Below are positions 1 to 8,589 of a stretch of DNA of 64,000 nucleotides, in pieces. A program made the position numbers and the translations under genes. A model generated the notes under the pieces. It saw only the letters and a program-made list of their open reading frames with translations. It was not told the origin of the DNA and searched no databases. The DNA is from JACZYA01 sp965247455 (GTDB lineage Bacteria > Acidobacteriota > Terriglobia > Acidiferrales > 2-02-FULL-67-57): contig CBDFHE010000018.1 of NCBI GenBank assembly GCA_965247455.1, positions 1 to 64,000 on the forward strand, given 5' to 3'. How positions within the stretch are numbered: position 1 is the first letter of the stretch; the number at the start of each line of letters is the position of its first letter.

Positions 1-525
1 TACCGCAGCGCCGGCTGGCAACAACTACAAATTTTCTACCAGCGCCACGCCGCTCAATCCGTCCCCGTGCTCGAATTGGAGAAGACGTTCCACTGGCAGT
101 GGGAAGGCGTGACCCTCACCGGGCGAATCGATCAAATCAACCAAATCGGAAAACGCAAGGTGGAAATCATCGAATACAAAACCGGCGAGCCCCGCCTGTC
201 CGCCAAGGTCGAAAATAGCCTGCAACTCGCTCTCTATGCCTTGGCGGCCCAGCACCACTTGCAGTTGGTTCCCGAACGCCTGACCCTTTATAACCTCACC
301 GCAAACGAATCCGTCAGCTTTGCCCCGGCGGAAAAGAACTCCGTGCGCGCACTCGACACCGTGCGCGATGTGGCCGCCCGCATTCGGGTACAGGAATTTC
401 CCGCCCGCCCCGGCTTTCACTGTCGCTACTGCGACTACCGGCCTCTCTGCCCCGCCCACGAGCAGCACATCAACTCTGCGCCCCGTCCACCCGCCGCCGA
501 CAATCCAGCAGAAGAAACTAAATAA
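1..525 (+). CDS. PD-(D/E)XK nuclease domain, C-terminal part (5' end outside window)
   Basis: The reading frame is open from base 1, so the gene begins upstream of the window; a GTG at 67 is internal. The visible part has the RecB-type nuclease core: GRIDQI followed by a strand with EIIEYKTGEPR, supplying the D...ExK catalytic residues. A cysteine cluster at the end, CRYCDYRPLCP, resembles the C-terminal Fe-S cysteines of AddB and Cas4-like nucleases. This suggests the tail of an ATP-dependent helicase-nuclease (PF12705-like) used in double-strand break processing. The last ~20 residues are a Pro/Ala-rich tail. The helicase part cannot be seen, so a stand-alone RecB-like nuclease is also possible. 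Confidence 0.85.
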   Translation, partial: YRSAGWQQLQIFYQRHAAQSVPVLELEKTFHWQWEGVTLTGRIDQINQIGKRKVEIIEYKTGEPRLSAKVENSLQLALYALAAQHHLQLVPERLTLYNLTANESVSFAPAEKNSVRALDTVRDVAARIRVQEFPARPGFHCRYCDYRPLCPAHEQHINSAPRPPAADNPAEETK

Positions 526-551
526 GAAAATAAACAGGCAAAAAAGAAAAA

Positions 552-583
552 CGAAAGGGAACTCGTTGCCGAGCTCCCTTTCG
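552..583 (-). terminator. Rho-independent terminator of the lysine-rich gene
   Basis: A 14-bp stem with one mismatch (552-565 with 570-583) closes a 4-base loop. Read on the minus strand it is followed by a T-rich run (complement of the A-rich stretch 534-551), 30 nt after the stop of the gene at 613-699. The plus-strand side has only a weak T tract, so termination should mainly serve the minus-strand gene and only partly the nuclease gene. Confidence 0.75.
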
Positions 584-612
584 TGGTGTTTCTGTTGACC
601 AGAAGTTCGAAG

Positions 613-699
613 TTACCTCTTCCTCTTTTTCCCCTTCGCCTTCTTCTTGGTCGTCTTCTTCTTCGCTGCCTTCTTTCTCTTCTTCGCGCACTTGGCCAT
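613..699 (-). CDS. 28-residue lysine/arginine-rich small protein
   Basis: Eighteen of 28 residues are Lys or Arg (MAKCAKKRKK...), with one Cys at position 4. The ATG at 699 is preceded by the purine-rich site GAGAGAGGAAAG, which argues against the longer in-frame start at 816. A consensus-like promoter (788-816), a hairpin in the leader (730-777) and a terminator (552-583) make a complete monocistronic unit. The composition resembles the basic tails of histone H1-like proteins and of some ribosome-associated proteins, so nucleic-acid binding is a reasonable inference, but no family was recognised. A very short low-complexity ORF would normally be dismissed; the surrounding signals are the reason for calling it. 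Confidence 0.65.
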   Translation of the reverse strand: MAKCAKKRKKAAKKKTTKKKAKGKKRKR

Positions 700-729
700 A
701 TCTACTTTCCTCTCTCGTAATTGAGAATT

Positions 730-777
730 GTTTGCAGTTGAGCATGAACTGCCACCGAACTTTGTGCGACTGCAAAC
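730..777 (-). promoter_or_regulatory. Inverted repeat in the leader of the lysine-rich gene
   Basis: A perfect 9-bp inverted repeat (GTTTGCAGT / ACTGCAAAC, 730-738 and 769-777) with a 30-nt loop lies between the promoter and the start codon, so it would form a stem-loop in the ~80-nt 5' leader. Its role is unknown; transcript stabilisation or autoregulation by the basic product are possibilities. Confidence 0.5.
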
Positions 778-787
778 GTTACGCGCA

Positions 788-816
788 TGTATAAAGTCCA
801 TCACCATCAATGTCAA
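788..816 (-). promoter_or_regulatory. Sigma-70 type promoter of the lysine-rich gene
   Basis: On the minus strand TTGACA (811-816) is separated by exactly 17 nt from TATACA (788-793). This is close to the sigma-70 consensus and predicts transcription starting near 780, reading into the small gene at 699. Confidence 0.7.
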
Positions 817-1201
817 GCAAAAAGTCAGAAAAAAGTTTTAGAAAGGCACCCTCGTCACCGCGGAGTCCGACAAAGTACTCATCGTACCTCCACAAGGTCA
901 CACTACAATCGCGAACGCGCACTCGATGCACCGAAAACTTTAGAAGTCCCGCGCCGGCGCACGCATCCACTCCAGCGCATGGAACGCTGCGTGCAACTTA
1001 TCGGGGTCACGGGAAAAACCGAGCACGCGACGCGAGTAGGTGGGCAACACCTACAGCGCGACTCATCCTCGGGGCCGAAGGCGCTGGTAAACACCGGCAA
1101 CACTTTCTGCACCGCCGACCACCTTTTGCCACGGTTTGTGCATCAAACTTTCCGGACGATTGATCGTCATGCGCGCTCACGACCCGTTTATACTGGAGGC
1201 T
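817..1201. other. Non-coding stretch before the first VWA gene
   Basis: About 385 bp lie between the divergent small gene and the VWA gene. Open frames cross it on both strands but have Arg/His/Ser-rich, non-homologous translations and no ribosome sites, so none is called. A TATACT at 1189-1194 sits just before the VWA start and could be a -10 element, but no -35 at proper spacing is visible. Confidence 0.5.
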
Positions 1202-2194
1202 ATGAAAGCTCTCAAAGAAAGCCGAACCGCGCGGCTGGCTGCTGCGCTGGCCGGACTACTGCTGCTAGCGGGCGGGCTGAGCCACGCGGCCAGTCAACAA
1301 CAACCACCACCTACGGCCTCGGAGACGTTGCGGGTGGACGTACGGGTCGTCAACGTGTACTGCACCGTGAAAACCAAGAAAGGCGCACTGATCACCGATC
1401 TCGAAACCGGCGATTTTGAAATTCGCGAGGACGGAAAGAAGCAGGAACTCCGCTACTTCGTGCGCGAAACCGATCGGCCTTTGACCCTCGCCCTGCTGCT
1501 GGACACCAGCATCAGCCAAAAAGCTGTCCTCCCAATTGAAAAAGAGACCGCCGCCCAGTTCTTCCGCCAGGTGCTGCGCCCTGTCGACCTGGCCTTGCTG
1601 ATGTCTTTCGACGTCAACGTGGACCTCCTCCATGACTTCACCTCTGACGTGGAACAGTTGCAGGAATCCCTCCAGCACGCCCGCATCAATTCTCCCGTTG
1701 ACCTCGGCCCCTTCCCGCGCACCCGGACAGCCGGCACGCGCCTGTACGATGCCATCTATCTGGCCTCCCGAGAAAAGTTAGGCTCAGAAGTCGGCCGCAA
1801 AGCCATCATCCTAGTCACCGACGGCTTCGATGCCGGCAGCTCCGTGAAGGAGAAAGAGGCCCTCGAAGCCGCCCACCGCGGCGAGATTATCCTCTACGCC
1901 ATCGGTGTGGCCGACCCCCATTTCTACCAATCTCGTGGCGGCACTCTCATGGGAGCGAGTGTGTTGAAAAAATTGGCCCGCGAAACCGGCGGCCTCGCGG
2001 TCTTCCCCCGAAACCCCGACCAACTGCGAAGAGCTTTTGAACAAATCGCCACCGAGCTCCGCAGCCAATACATCCTCGGATACACGCCCACCAACCGCAC
2101 TCACGACGGGCGCTTCCGCAAGATTGAAGTCAAAGTGAAACGAAAGGGATTGAAGGCGCAAGCTCGCCGGGGCTACTACGCTCCCACCCGCTGA
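1202..2194 (+). CDS. Secreted VWFA-related (acidobacterial type) protein
   Basis: The 330-residue protein has a signal peptide (hydrophobic run AALAGLLLLAGG) and a beta-rich segment (VRVVNVYCTVKTKKG...DFEIREDGKKQEL) typical of the acidobacterial VWFA-related domain. A von Willebrand A fold follows, with the MIDAS-like DTSIS at about residue 100 and LVTDGFD in the middle. It ends with the family signature YILGYTPTNRTHDGRFRKIEVKVKRKG...RRGYYAP. The ATG at 1202 was chosen because it gives a compact signal peptide; GGAGG lies only 2 nt before it, and upstream starts at 1136 (TTG) and 1169 (ATG) are possible. It faces a paralogue (2267-3277) across a 72-bp gap. Proteins of this family are periplasmic or surface-exposed with unknown ligands. 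Confidence 0.85.
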   Translation: MKALKESRTARLAAALAGLLLLAGGLSHAASQQQPPPTASETLRVDVRVVNVYCTVKTKKGALITDLETGDFEIREDGKKQELRYFVRETDRPLTLALLLDTSISQKAVLPIEKETAAQFFRQVLRPVDLALLMSFDVNVDLLHDFTSDVEQLQESLQHARINSPVDLGPFPRTRTAGTRLYDAIYLASREKLGSEVGRKAIILVTDGFDAGSSVKEKEALEAAHRGEIILYAIGVADPHFYQSRGGTLMGASVLKKLARETGGLAVFPRNPDQLRRAFEQIATELRSQYILGYTPTNRTHDGRFRKIEVKVKRKGLKAQARRGYYAPTR

Positions 2195-2266
2195 AACTCT
2201 TCTCCCCCGAGTGCCGCCTGGTTGGCTGCACTCCTACCACATCAGGCAAGAACAGGACGCCGGCGC

Positions 2267-3277
2267 TCAGTTACCGGAAGGCGAAGGGGAGGCCGCCGCT
2301 TCCACGGGGCTCGCGTAATAGCCGGGCCGATGATGCACGTTCAGCTTCTTGCGCCGGGTCTTGATTTCGATCCGGCGGAAACTGCCGTCACGCACTCGGT
2401 TGCTGGGAGTATAGGCGATGGTGTACTGGTTGCGGAGCTCGGTGGAGATGCGCTGGAAGGAGCGCCCGACGTCGATGGTGTTGAACGGACAATAGGAAAT
2501 TCCGCCCGTCGCTTTCGCGAAGCGCTTCAAGGTCTTGTCGCCCTGGCCGCCCATAACACTGCACGGATTTTGCAGGTCCACGGATTTCCCACTGTACTGA
2601 ATCGGCGGCGCGCTGGTGCTGACGGTGAAGATGGTCACATCGTACCGGCGCGCCATCTCCAACGCCTCCTCCCGGCTCACGTAGCTGGAGGTGTCGTCGC
2701 CGTCGCTCAGCACGATCAACATCTTGCGGAAATCGTTCCCGGAGCTGTTCGCCATCTTCATCTTTGCCGCCAAATAGACGGCATCGTAAAGTGATGTACC
2801 GCCGCCGGCGCGCAAACTGCGAATCGCCTCGGCCAGGTCGATGGGATCGTCCGTCAAGTCCTGGATCATCACCGGCTCGGCGTCGAAGCCAATCACGAAC
2901 GCCTGGTCGGTTTTCGGGCGTAGCACCGTGTGCAAAAAGTCAATGGCAGCTTCCTGCTCGAACTGAAACCGGGGACGCACGCTGTTGCTGGTGTCAATCA
3001 GCATCCCGATGCGCAACGGCAGGTTGGTTTCGCTGGAAAAATATTTGATTTCCTGTTTCTCGCCGTTTTCGTACACCGCGAAGTCGTCGGGCCCTAACCC
3101 GATGGTGTGGTGGCCGCGCCGATCGGTCACGCTGAAAACAATGTTCACCAGATCAACTTCCACCCGAATCGGCGGCGCTTGCTGCGGAGGCGGTGGCGGC
3201 TGTTGCTTCTGTGCCCGGGCGCACACAATGCCCCCCGCCACCAGGAAACACAGGACGATGATGCTGGTTCGTTTCAT
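2267..3277 (-). CDS. Secreted VWFA-related (acidobacterial type) protein, paralogue
   Basis: The 336-residue protein starts with a signal peptide (MKRTSIIVLCFLVAGGIVCARAQ) and a Gln/Pro-rich linker. The same two-part architecture as its neighbour follows: VEVDLVNIVFSVTDRRGHH...DDFAVYENGEKQEI, then a VWA domain with the MIDAS-like MLIDTSNS and LSDGDD. It ends YTIAYTPSNRVRDGSFRRIEIKTRRKK...HRPGYYASP. The ATG has a strong GGGGGGAG ribosome site, and a promoter (3293-3321) sits just upstream. It converges on the 1202-2194 gene, so the two paralogues are transcribed separately. Unlike the neighbour it carries a Cys in CSVMGGQGDK, in a loop between VWA strands. Confidence 0.88.
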   Translation of the reverse strand: MKRTSIIVLCFLVAGGIVCARAQKQQPPPPPQQAPPIRVEVDLVNIVFSVTDRRGHHTIGLGPDDFAVYENGEKQEIKYFSSETNLPLRIGMLIDTSNSVRPRFQFEQEAAIDFLHTVLRPKTDQAFVIGFDAEPVMIQDLTDDPIDLAEAIRSLRAGGGTSLYDAVYLAAKMKMANSSGNDFRKMLIVLSDGDDTSSYVSREEALEMARRYDVTIFTVSTSAPPIQYSGKSVDLQNPCSVMGGQGDKTLKRFAKATGGISYCPFNTIDVGRSFQRISTELRNQYTIAYTPSNRVRDGSFRRIEIKTRRKKLNVHHRPGYYASPVEAAASPSPSGN

Positions 3278-3292
3278 CTCCCCCCTGACCTA

Positions 3293-3321
3293 ATTATAGA
3301 AACCACGCCCCTTGGGGTCAA
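3293..3321 (-). promoter_or_regulatory. Sigma-70 type promoter of the second VWA gene
   Basis: On the minus strand TTGACC (3316-3321) is spaced 17 nt from a perfect TATAAT (3293-3298), a few bases before the ribosome site of the 2267-3277 gene. The -35 element overlaps the stop codon of the upstream rluD-like gene, so the VWA gene need not depend on the ileS-lspA-lgt-rluD transcript. Confidence 0.65.
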
Positions 3322-4277
3322 TCAACTTCCGGCGGCTCCAATCCCAGCCACCGCAGCAACTCCCGCAGCTCTTCGGGAAGCGGAGCTTTCACTTCCACCA
3401 GCGCATCGCTGCGGGGATGCCGAAAACGGATGCGTTGCGCGTGCAAGAAATTTCGATTCAGGGTCGGGCGGGAACGGTTGCCTCGGCGCAACACCCGCGG
3501 CGCGCCGTAGAGTGTGTCGCCCACCACCGGATGACCCACAGAAGAGAAATGGACCCGAACCTGATGGGTGCGTCCCGTATGCAGCAACGCTTCGACCAGC
3601 GTGAATCCGGGAGCGCTCGTCAACACCCGATACTCGGTTTCCGCCGCGCGCCCCTCCTGCCGCAGGGTGGTCATGCGCGTGCGGCGCACGCGGTCGCGCG
3701 CGACCCGCAAGCGAATCACGTCGTGCGCCCGCGGCAGGCGGCCATGCACCAACGCCAGGTATCTCTTGTCCACCTGCCGCCGGCTGAATTGCTCCGCCAG
3801 ACGCCGGTGCGACTCGTCATTCTTGGCCACCAACAAAACCCCGGAGGTGGCTTTGTCCAACCGATGCACAATGCCCGGCCGCAACGGCCCGCCCACCGAA
3901 GACAACCGGCCGAAGTGGTGCAGCAACGCATTCACCAGCGTGCCCCGGCGAACACCCGCGCCCACGTGCACCACCATGCCGGCTGGCTTGTCAATCGCCA
4001 CCAGGTCGTCGTCTTCGTAGAGCACCGCCAGAGGAATCGCTTCCGGCGCCGCCGCCAGCGGCGGACGCTCGACCACTTCCACTGCAACCGTCTCCTCTCC
4101 GCGCAACCGCACGCTGGGCCGCGCCGCCTGAGCGCCATTCACGCTTACCCGCCCTTCGCGGATCAACTCTTGGATGCGGGTTCGGCTGGCGGCGGGCAGA
4201 TGAACGGCCAGGTAGGTGTCCAGGCGCTGGCCGCGCATCTCCGGAGGCACGGCAAACCGCCGGACTTCGGTCGTCAT
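3318..4277 (-). CDS. rluD: RluA/RluD family 23S rRNA pseudouridine synthase
   Basis: This 319-residue enzyme isomerises uridine to pseudouridine in 23S rRNA. An N-terminal S4 RNA-binding domain (QRLDTYLAVHLPAASRTRIQELIREGRVSVNG, about residues 15-50) precedes the catalytic domain. The catalytic signature GIVHRLDKATSGVLLVAK contains the catalytic Asp. GRTHQVRVHFSSVGHPVVGDTLYG is the usual C-terminal motif. The ATG at 4277 overlaps the lgt stop as ATGA, which indicates translational coupling; a longer frame reaching 4313 exists but would overlap lgt more. RluD (positions 1911/1915/1917) is the best guess within the family; RluC or RluA-like specificity cannot be excluded by eye. Confidence 0.9.
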   Translation of the reverse strand: MTTEVRRFAVPPEMRGQRLDTYLAVHLPAASRTRIQELIREGRVSVNGAQAARPSVRLRGEETVAVEVVERPPLAAAPEAIPLAVLYEDDDLVAIDKPAGMVVHVGAGVRRGTLVNALLHHFGRLSSVGGPLRPGIVHRLDKATSGVLLVAKNDESHRRLAEQFSRRQVDKRYLALVHGRLPRAHDVIRLRVARDRVRRTRMTTLRQEGRAAETEYRVLTSAPGFTLVEALLHTGRTHQVRVHFSSVGHPVVGDTLYGAPRVLRRGNRSRPTLNRNFLHAQRIRFRHPRSDALVEVKAPLPEELRELLRWLGLEPPEVD

Positions 4278-5068
4278 GGCTGGGCCGAAAGACTCGAACG
4301 GCGCTGCCGCCACCAGTACAACACACCGACGATAAACAAAGCCACGCTCAGCATCTGGGGAGAGGACACCGTGCTCTCAAAGAAGAACGGGCCGCGGGGG
4401 TCGTCGCGGTAGAACTCTAAAAAGAACCGCGCGGCCGGATAGAGCAGCAGGAAGGCAGCAAAAAACTGCCCGGGAAAACTTCGCCGACGCCAGAGCAGGA
4501 GCAGCGCGCCAAAAATGAGCAGTGAGAGAGCCGACTCGTAGAGTTGCGTCGGATGCAACGCAATCCCCAGCGGCACTCCCACAATCTGGGCACTGTAGGG
4601 ATTGGCAAAGGTGACGCCCCAGGCGACTTCCGTGGGCTTGCCCCAACAGCAACCGGCACTAAAGCAACCCAGGCGCGCCAGCACCAATCCCAGCGCAATC
4701 CCCGGCGAACAGGCGTCCGCCAGCGCCGCAAAGCTCGCCCCTTGCTTCCTGATGTAAAAGACCGCCACCGCGATGGCCAGTAGCAAGCCGCCGTAGAAGG
4801 TTCCGCCCGCTTGCAGCGTTGAAAAAGAAAAAATCTGCGCGGGATGCTCGGAGTAGTAGCGCCACTCGCCTACAATCATCAGCAACTTGCTGCCCACCAG
4901 GCCGGCCAGCGCCATGTACACGCCCAGGTTCCACACCATCTTGCGCACAAGACCAGCGCGCGGCGCCAGCCGCCCGGCGACGTAGATGCCGCTGAGCAAA
5001 GCCAGCGCCATCATCAATCCATAGGTGTGCAACGTAAAGGGACCCAGGCTGAAGATCTTCGGTAGCAT
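4274..5068 (-). CDS. lgt: Prolipoprotein diacylglyceryl transferase
   Basis: Lgt moves diacylglycerol from phosphatidylglycerol to the lipobox Cys of prolipoproteins in the inner membrane. The 264-residue protein has about seven hydrophobic segments and the family landmarks FTLHTYGLMMALA at the N-terminus, GSKLL, FYGGLLLA, the central RLGCFSAGCCWG, HPTQLYES and a late RFFLEFYRDDPRG. It lies directly after lspA (stop and start abut) and overlaps the pseudouridine synthase by ATGA. The pairing of lgt with lspA joins the first two lipoprotein maturation steps in one transcript. Confidence 0.96.
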   Translation of the reverse strand: MLPKIFSLGPFTLHTYGLMMALALLSGIYVAGRLAPRAGLVRKMVWNLGVYMALAGLVGSKLLMIVGEWRYYSEHPAQIFSFSTLQAGGTFYGGLLLAIAVAVFYIRKQGASFAALADACSPGIALGLVLARLGCFSAGCCWGKPTEVAWGVTFANPYSAQIVGVPLGIALHPTQLYESALSLLIFGALLLLWRRRSFPGQFFAAFLLLYPAARFFLEFYRDDPRGPFFFESTVSSPQMLSVALFIVGVLYWWRQRRSSLSAQP

Positions 5069-5578
5069 TTACCCCTCCGAGGGAGCTTCGTGGCGCCGTT
5101 GCAGCACCTGATAAATCAGCGTGGCTGCCCCCACCACGATCGCGGCGTCAGCCACATTAAACGCCGGCCAGTGATAAGGGCCCAGATGGAAATCCAGAAA
5201 GTCCACCACCCGCCCCGCCCGCAGGCGATCAAGCAGGTTGCCCGCCGCTCCACCCAGGATCAGCGCCAAGCCCCACCCGGCCAGCCGGGGGGCGTGGTTC
5301 CGCCACAGCAGAACGAGCACCAGGACCATGGCCGCCGCCGAAAACACGATCAGCAGGGCGGCAGCCCAGGTTGACTCAAAATGGGCGAAGAGCCCGAAGG
5401 CGGCTCCCCGGTTGTGCACGTGCGTGAGATTGAAGAGACCCGAAATGACGGTGCGGGTCTCGCCTAGCGCCAGTTCGCCAGCCACCAGCCACTTCGTCCC
5501 CTGATCGAGAAGAAACACAACCCCAGCCAGGAATAGCGATAGGGCACGGACGTGCTTCTCAGTAGTTGGCATCAACAT
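5069..5578 (-). CDS. lspA: Signal peptidase II (lipoprotein signal peptidase)
   Basis: LspA cleaves lipoprotein signal peptides after lipidation by Lgt. The 169-residue protein shows four membrane segments and the conserved boxes DQGTKW, NRGAAFG, GGAAGNLLDR, VVDFLDF and FNVADAAI; the Asp of the last and of NLLDR are the expected catalytic pair. Its stop abuts the lgt start, and it begins 8 nt after the ileS stop, matching the frequent ileS-lspA order in bacteria. Confidence 0.96.
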   Translation of the reverse strand: MLMPTTEKHVRALSLFLAGVVFLLDQGTKWLVAGELALGETRTVISGLFNLTHVHNRGAAFGLFAHFESTWAAALLIVFSAAAMVLVLVLLWRNHAPRLAGWGLALILGGAAGNLLDRLRAGRVVDFLDFHLGPYHWPAFNVADAAIVVGAATLIYQVLQRRHEAPSEG

Positions 5579-5586
5579 TTATTGTT

Positions 5587-8427
5587 TCACGTGTCCGCTT
5601 CAGCGGCCAGCGCCTCCAGCACCGGCGCGCAGCGCTCGCACACCGTCGGACACTCGGTGAAAGTTCCCACCAGCGGCGAGTAGTTCCAGCAGCGCTCGCA
5701 CTTCTTGCCCTTTGCCGCTCGAACCGCGATTCCCAAGCCAGGCATCTCGCTCTGGACTATCGTGGGTTTTGTGTCGCTCCCCAGTTCCACCGCCGACACA
5801 ATCAAGAGTGCCCGCAACTGGTCGCGGTGGTTTCGCAGCAGCGCCGCCAACTCTCCCTCCGCGCACAGATGAACTTCGGCGTCCAGCGAACCGCGGATGG
5901 TTTTCTCCTGCCGGGCTCGCTCCAGCGCTCCCAGCACCTGGTCGCGCACCTGGAACAAGGTCTCCCAGGCAGTGCGCTTGGCGGCCGGCAACCCGGCATC
6001 CAGCTCCCCTTTGGTGGGCAGCAATGCCAGGTGGACGCTTTCCTCTTTGTGTCCGTCGTCCGGCAGGGAGCTCCAAACCTCCTCGGCGGTAAAGGAGAGA
6101 ATCGGAGCCAGTAAGCGGGCCAGGGCATGGGCGATGCGGTACAAGGCCGTCTGCGCCGAGCGCCGCGCGGGCGACCCGGCCGCAAAAGTGTAGAGCCGAT
6201 CTTTGAGGATGTCGAAGTAGGTAGCGCTCAAATCTACCACGCAGAAATTGTACAGGCGATGCCAGGCGCGATGAAAGACGTAGCTGTCGTAGGCGGCGCG
6301 GCAGTCCTCCACCACTTTACCCATCTGCGCCAGCATCCAGCGGTCCAGCTCTTCCATCTGCTTGCACTCGACCGCATCGGTGCGCGGGTCAAAGTCAGAG
6401 AGGTTGCTCAGGCAGAAGCGGAAGGTGTTGCGCACCTTTCGGTAACCTTCCACCGCCTGTGCCAGCAAGCCCGCCCCGATGCGCATGTCGGCGTGGTAGT
6501 CCACCGACGCCGTCACCAAACGCAGAATCTCCGCCCCGCGCTTCTCGCAAATCTCCCGCGGCGAGATGACATTCCCCAGCGACTTCGACATCGGGCGGCC
6601 CTCAGCGTCCAACACCCAGCCGTGCGTCACCACTGCGCGGTAAGGCGACCCCTCCTTCACCGCCAGTGCCACCAGCAACGAGCTGTGGAACCAACCCCGG
6701 TACTGGTCGCTGCCCTCCAGGTACACATCCGCCGGCCAGCGGTTCTCCGCCCCGCGCCCGAGCACCGCCAGGTTGCTGGAGCCGGAATCAAACCACACGT
6801 CCAGAATGTCGGTCTCCTTGCGGAAGCGGGTCTCGCCACAGTTCGCGCAGCGCGTCCCCTGTGGCAGCAAGTCTTCGGCGGCGTGGCGATACCAAGCGTC
6901 GGCACCCTCGCGCTTGAACCACTGCACCGCCTGGCGCAGCACGGTGACGTCGGTGAACTTCTCTCCACAGCTCTCGCAGTAGAAAATCGTAATGGGCACG
7001 CCCCACACCCGCTGGCGGGAGATGCACCAGTCGGGCCGGGTCTCGATCATGCCGTGGATGCGCTCCTGGCCCCACGGCGGCACCCACTGCACTTTTTTGA
7101 TCTCTTCCAGCGCCCGCTGCCGCAGCCGGTTGTGCTCCAGGTTGACGAACCACTGCTCGGTGGCGCGGAAGATGAGCGGGTTATGGCAGCGCCAGCAATG
7201 CGGATAGGAGTGCTCGATTTCCCCCGCGCCCACCAGATGGCCGCGCTGGCGCAGCAGAGCAATAATGTTGGGGTTGGCCTCGAAGATCTGCTGACCGCGA
7301 TAAGCCTCCAGCCCCTCGGTCAGGCGGCCCTCCGCATCCACCGGGCAGTACACCTGCAAGCCATACTTCTGGCCGGTCTCAAAGTCCTCGGCGCCATGAC
7401 CGGGGGCAGTGTGCACGATGCCGGTACCCTGCTCCAGCGTGACGTAGTCAGCCAACACCGCCGGCAGCGTCCGCTCCAGGAAGGGGTGTTGGAATTTGAG
7501 CTGCTCCAGCTCCTCGCCCGTCCAGGCGCCGGCCTGCCCGACAAAGCGATAGCCGGTTTCCTTCGCCACCCGCTCGACCAAGTTCTCGGCAATCAAGTAG
7601 TGGCCGCCCTTGTCCCGCTCCACCACCGCGTAGCGCAGCTTGGGGTGGAACGCCAGCGCCAGGCTGGCCGGCAGCGTCCAGGGCGTGGTGGTCCAGATGA
7701 CCGCAAACACCTGCTCCGGAAACCCGGAGGGAGCCTGCCCGCCCTCCACCGGGTAGCGCACCCAGATGGAGGGGCTGGTGCGCATCTCGTACTCGACCTC
7801 GGCTTCCGCCAGGGCGGTCTGGTCGTGCCAGCACCACAGCACCGGCTTCAGCCCTTTATAGACGTAGCCCTTTTCCAGGAAGGTCAGGAAGGCATCGGCA
7901 ATGACGAACTCGTACTCGTGGCTCATGGTCAGGTAGGGCTGGTCCCACTGGCCCAGGATGCCCAACCGCTTGAAGTCGCGCCGATGCAACTCCACGAAGC
8001 GCTGCGCGTAGGCTCGGCAGGCCTGGCGGATTTCCAGCGGCGACAGCCCCGCCTTGCGCGCCCCCAGTTCCCGGTCCACGTTGATCTCGATCGGCAGCCC
8101 GTGGCAGTCCCACCCCGGCACGAAGGCGGCGTTGCAGCCCACCATCGAGCGGGTCTTCACCACCATGTCCTTGAGAATCTTGTTGACGGCCGTGCCCAGG
8201 TGGATGTCCCCGTTAGCGTAGGGAGGCCCGTCGTGAAGCACAAAGACCGGCGCTCCGGCCCGCGCCTGCCGCAAGCGCTGGTAGAGCCGCTGCTCTTCCC
8301 AGCGGGCGGCCAACTCCGGCTCTCGCACCGGCAGGTTGGCTTTCATCGGAAAGCTGGTGTGCGGCAGGTTGAGCGTTTTTTTCAGGTCCAATCGAGCTTT
8401 CAGCTTTGCCTCTCTGGCGCGATCCAA
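5587..8427 (-). CDS. ileS: Isoleucyl-tRNA synthetase
   Basis: This class I synthetase charges tRNA-Ile. The HIGH-type motif lies in PPYANGDIHLGTAVNK (about residue 66), the KMSKS-type motif in GRPMSKSLGN (about residue 610), and a C-terminal zinc-binding region CERCWNYSP...CERCAPV ends the 946-residue protein, as in typical bacterial IleRS. The CP1 editing domain is intact in length. The start is uncertain: the frame opens at a TTG (8427) with no good ribosome site, while a TTG before DLKKTLNLP or the ATG at residue 28 are alternatives; LDLKKTLNLP is conserved in relatives, so a start before it is favoured. It is the first gene of the ileS-lspA-lgt-rluD run. Confidence 0.96.
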   Translation of the reverse strand: MDRAREAKLKARLDLKKTLNLPHTSFPMKANLPVREPELAARWEEQRLYQRLRQARAGAPVFVLHDGPPYANGDIHLGTAVNKILKDMVVKTRSMVGCNAAFVPGWDCHGLPIEINVDRELGARKAGLSPLEIRQACRAYAQRFVELHRRDFKRLGILGQWDQPYLTMSHEYEFVIADAFLTFLEKGYVYKGLKPVLWCWHDQTALAEAEVEYEMRTSPSIWVRYPVEGGQAPSGFPEQVFAVIWTTTPWTLPASLALAFHPKLRYAVVERDKGGHYLIAENLVERVAKETGYRFVGQAGAWTGEELEQLKFQHPFLERTLPAVLADYVTLEQGTGIVHTAPGHGAEDFETGQKYGLQVYCPVDAEGRLTEGLEAYRGQQIFEANPNIIALLRQRGHLVGAGEIEHSYPHCWRCHNPLIFRATEQWFVNLEHNRLRQRALEEIKKVQWVPPWGQERIHGMIETRPDWCISRQRVWGVPITIFYCESCGEKFTDVTVLRQAVQWFKREGADAWYRHAAEDLLPQGTRCANCGETRFRKETDILDVWFDSGSSNLAVLGRGAENRWPADVYLEGSDQYRGWFHSSLLVALAVKEGSPYRAVVTHGWVLDAEGRPMSKSLGNVISPREICEKRGAEILRLVTASVDYHADMRIGAGLLAQAVEGYRKVRNTFRFCLSNLSDFDPRTDAVECKQMEELDRWMLAQMGKVVEDCRAAYDSYVFHRAWHRLYNFCVVDLSATYFDILKDRLYTFAAGSPARRSAQTALYRIAHALARLLAPILSFTAEEVWSSLPDDGHKEESVHLALLPTKGELDAGLPAAKRTAWETLFQVRDQVLGALERARQEKTIRGSLDAEVHLCAEGELAALLRNHRDQLRALLIVSAVELGSDTKPTIVQSEMPGLGIAVRAAKGKKCERCWNYSPLVGTFTECPTVCERCAPVLEALAAEADT

Positions 8428-8589
8428 TGATTAGTAAAATCTACCCTCGCACGAGCGCTCAATTGCTTATGGTACATGGTACAATCAACTTTGGGAAATG
8501 TCAGCGCCCTGGGGGCGAGGCATCCCTTTGGCTGCGCGAGCATCACACTAATGTAGGCAGAGTAGAGAGGATTGAGGAGGAAAAGCGGG

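Noticed and set aside
1160..1194. Promoter TTGATC...TATACT before the first VWA gene
   Set aside because: The spacing is 23 nt, too long for a sigma-70 promoter, and the -10 would leave almost no leader.
787..1419. Long plus-strand frame of 210 codons upstream of and overlapping the first VWA gene
   Set aside because: Translation is Arg/His/Thr-rich with no family resemblance, no ribosome site, and it overlaps the signal peptide and domain of a clear VWA gene in another frame.
6127..8430. 767-codon plus-strand frame opposite ileS
   Set aside because: It is the antisense shadow of a high-GC synthetase gene; the minus strand carries all IleRS motifs.
8470..8490. Direct repeat ATGGTAC in the ileS/tonB divergent region as an operator
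   Set aside because: Only two 7-bp units and no other sites; too short to support a regulator site.
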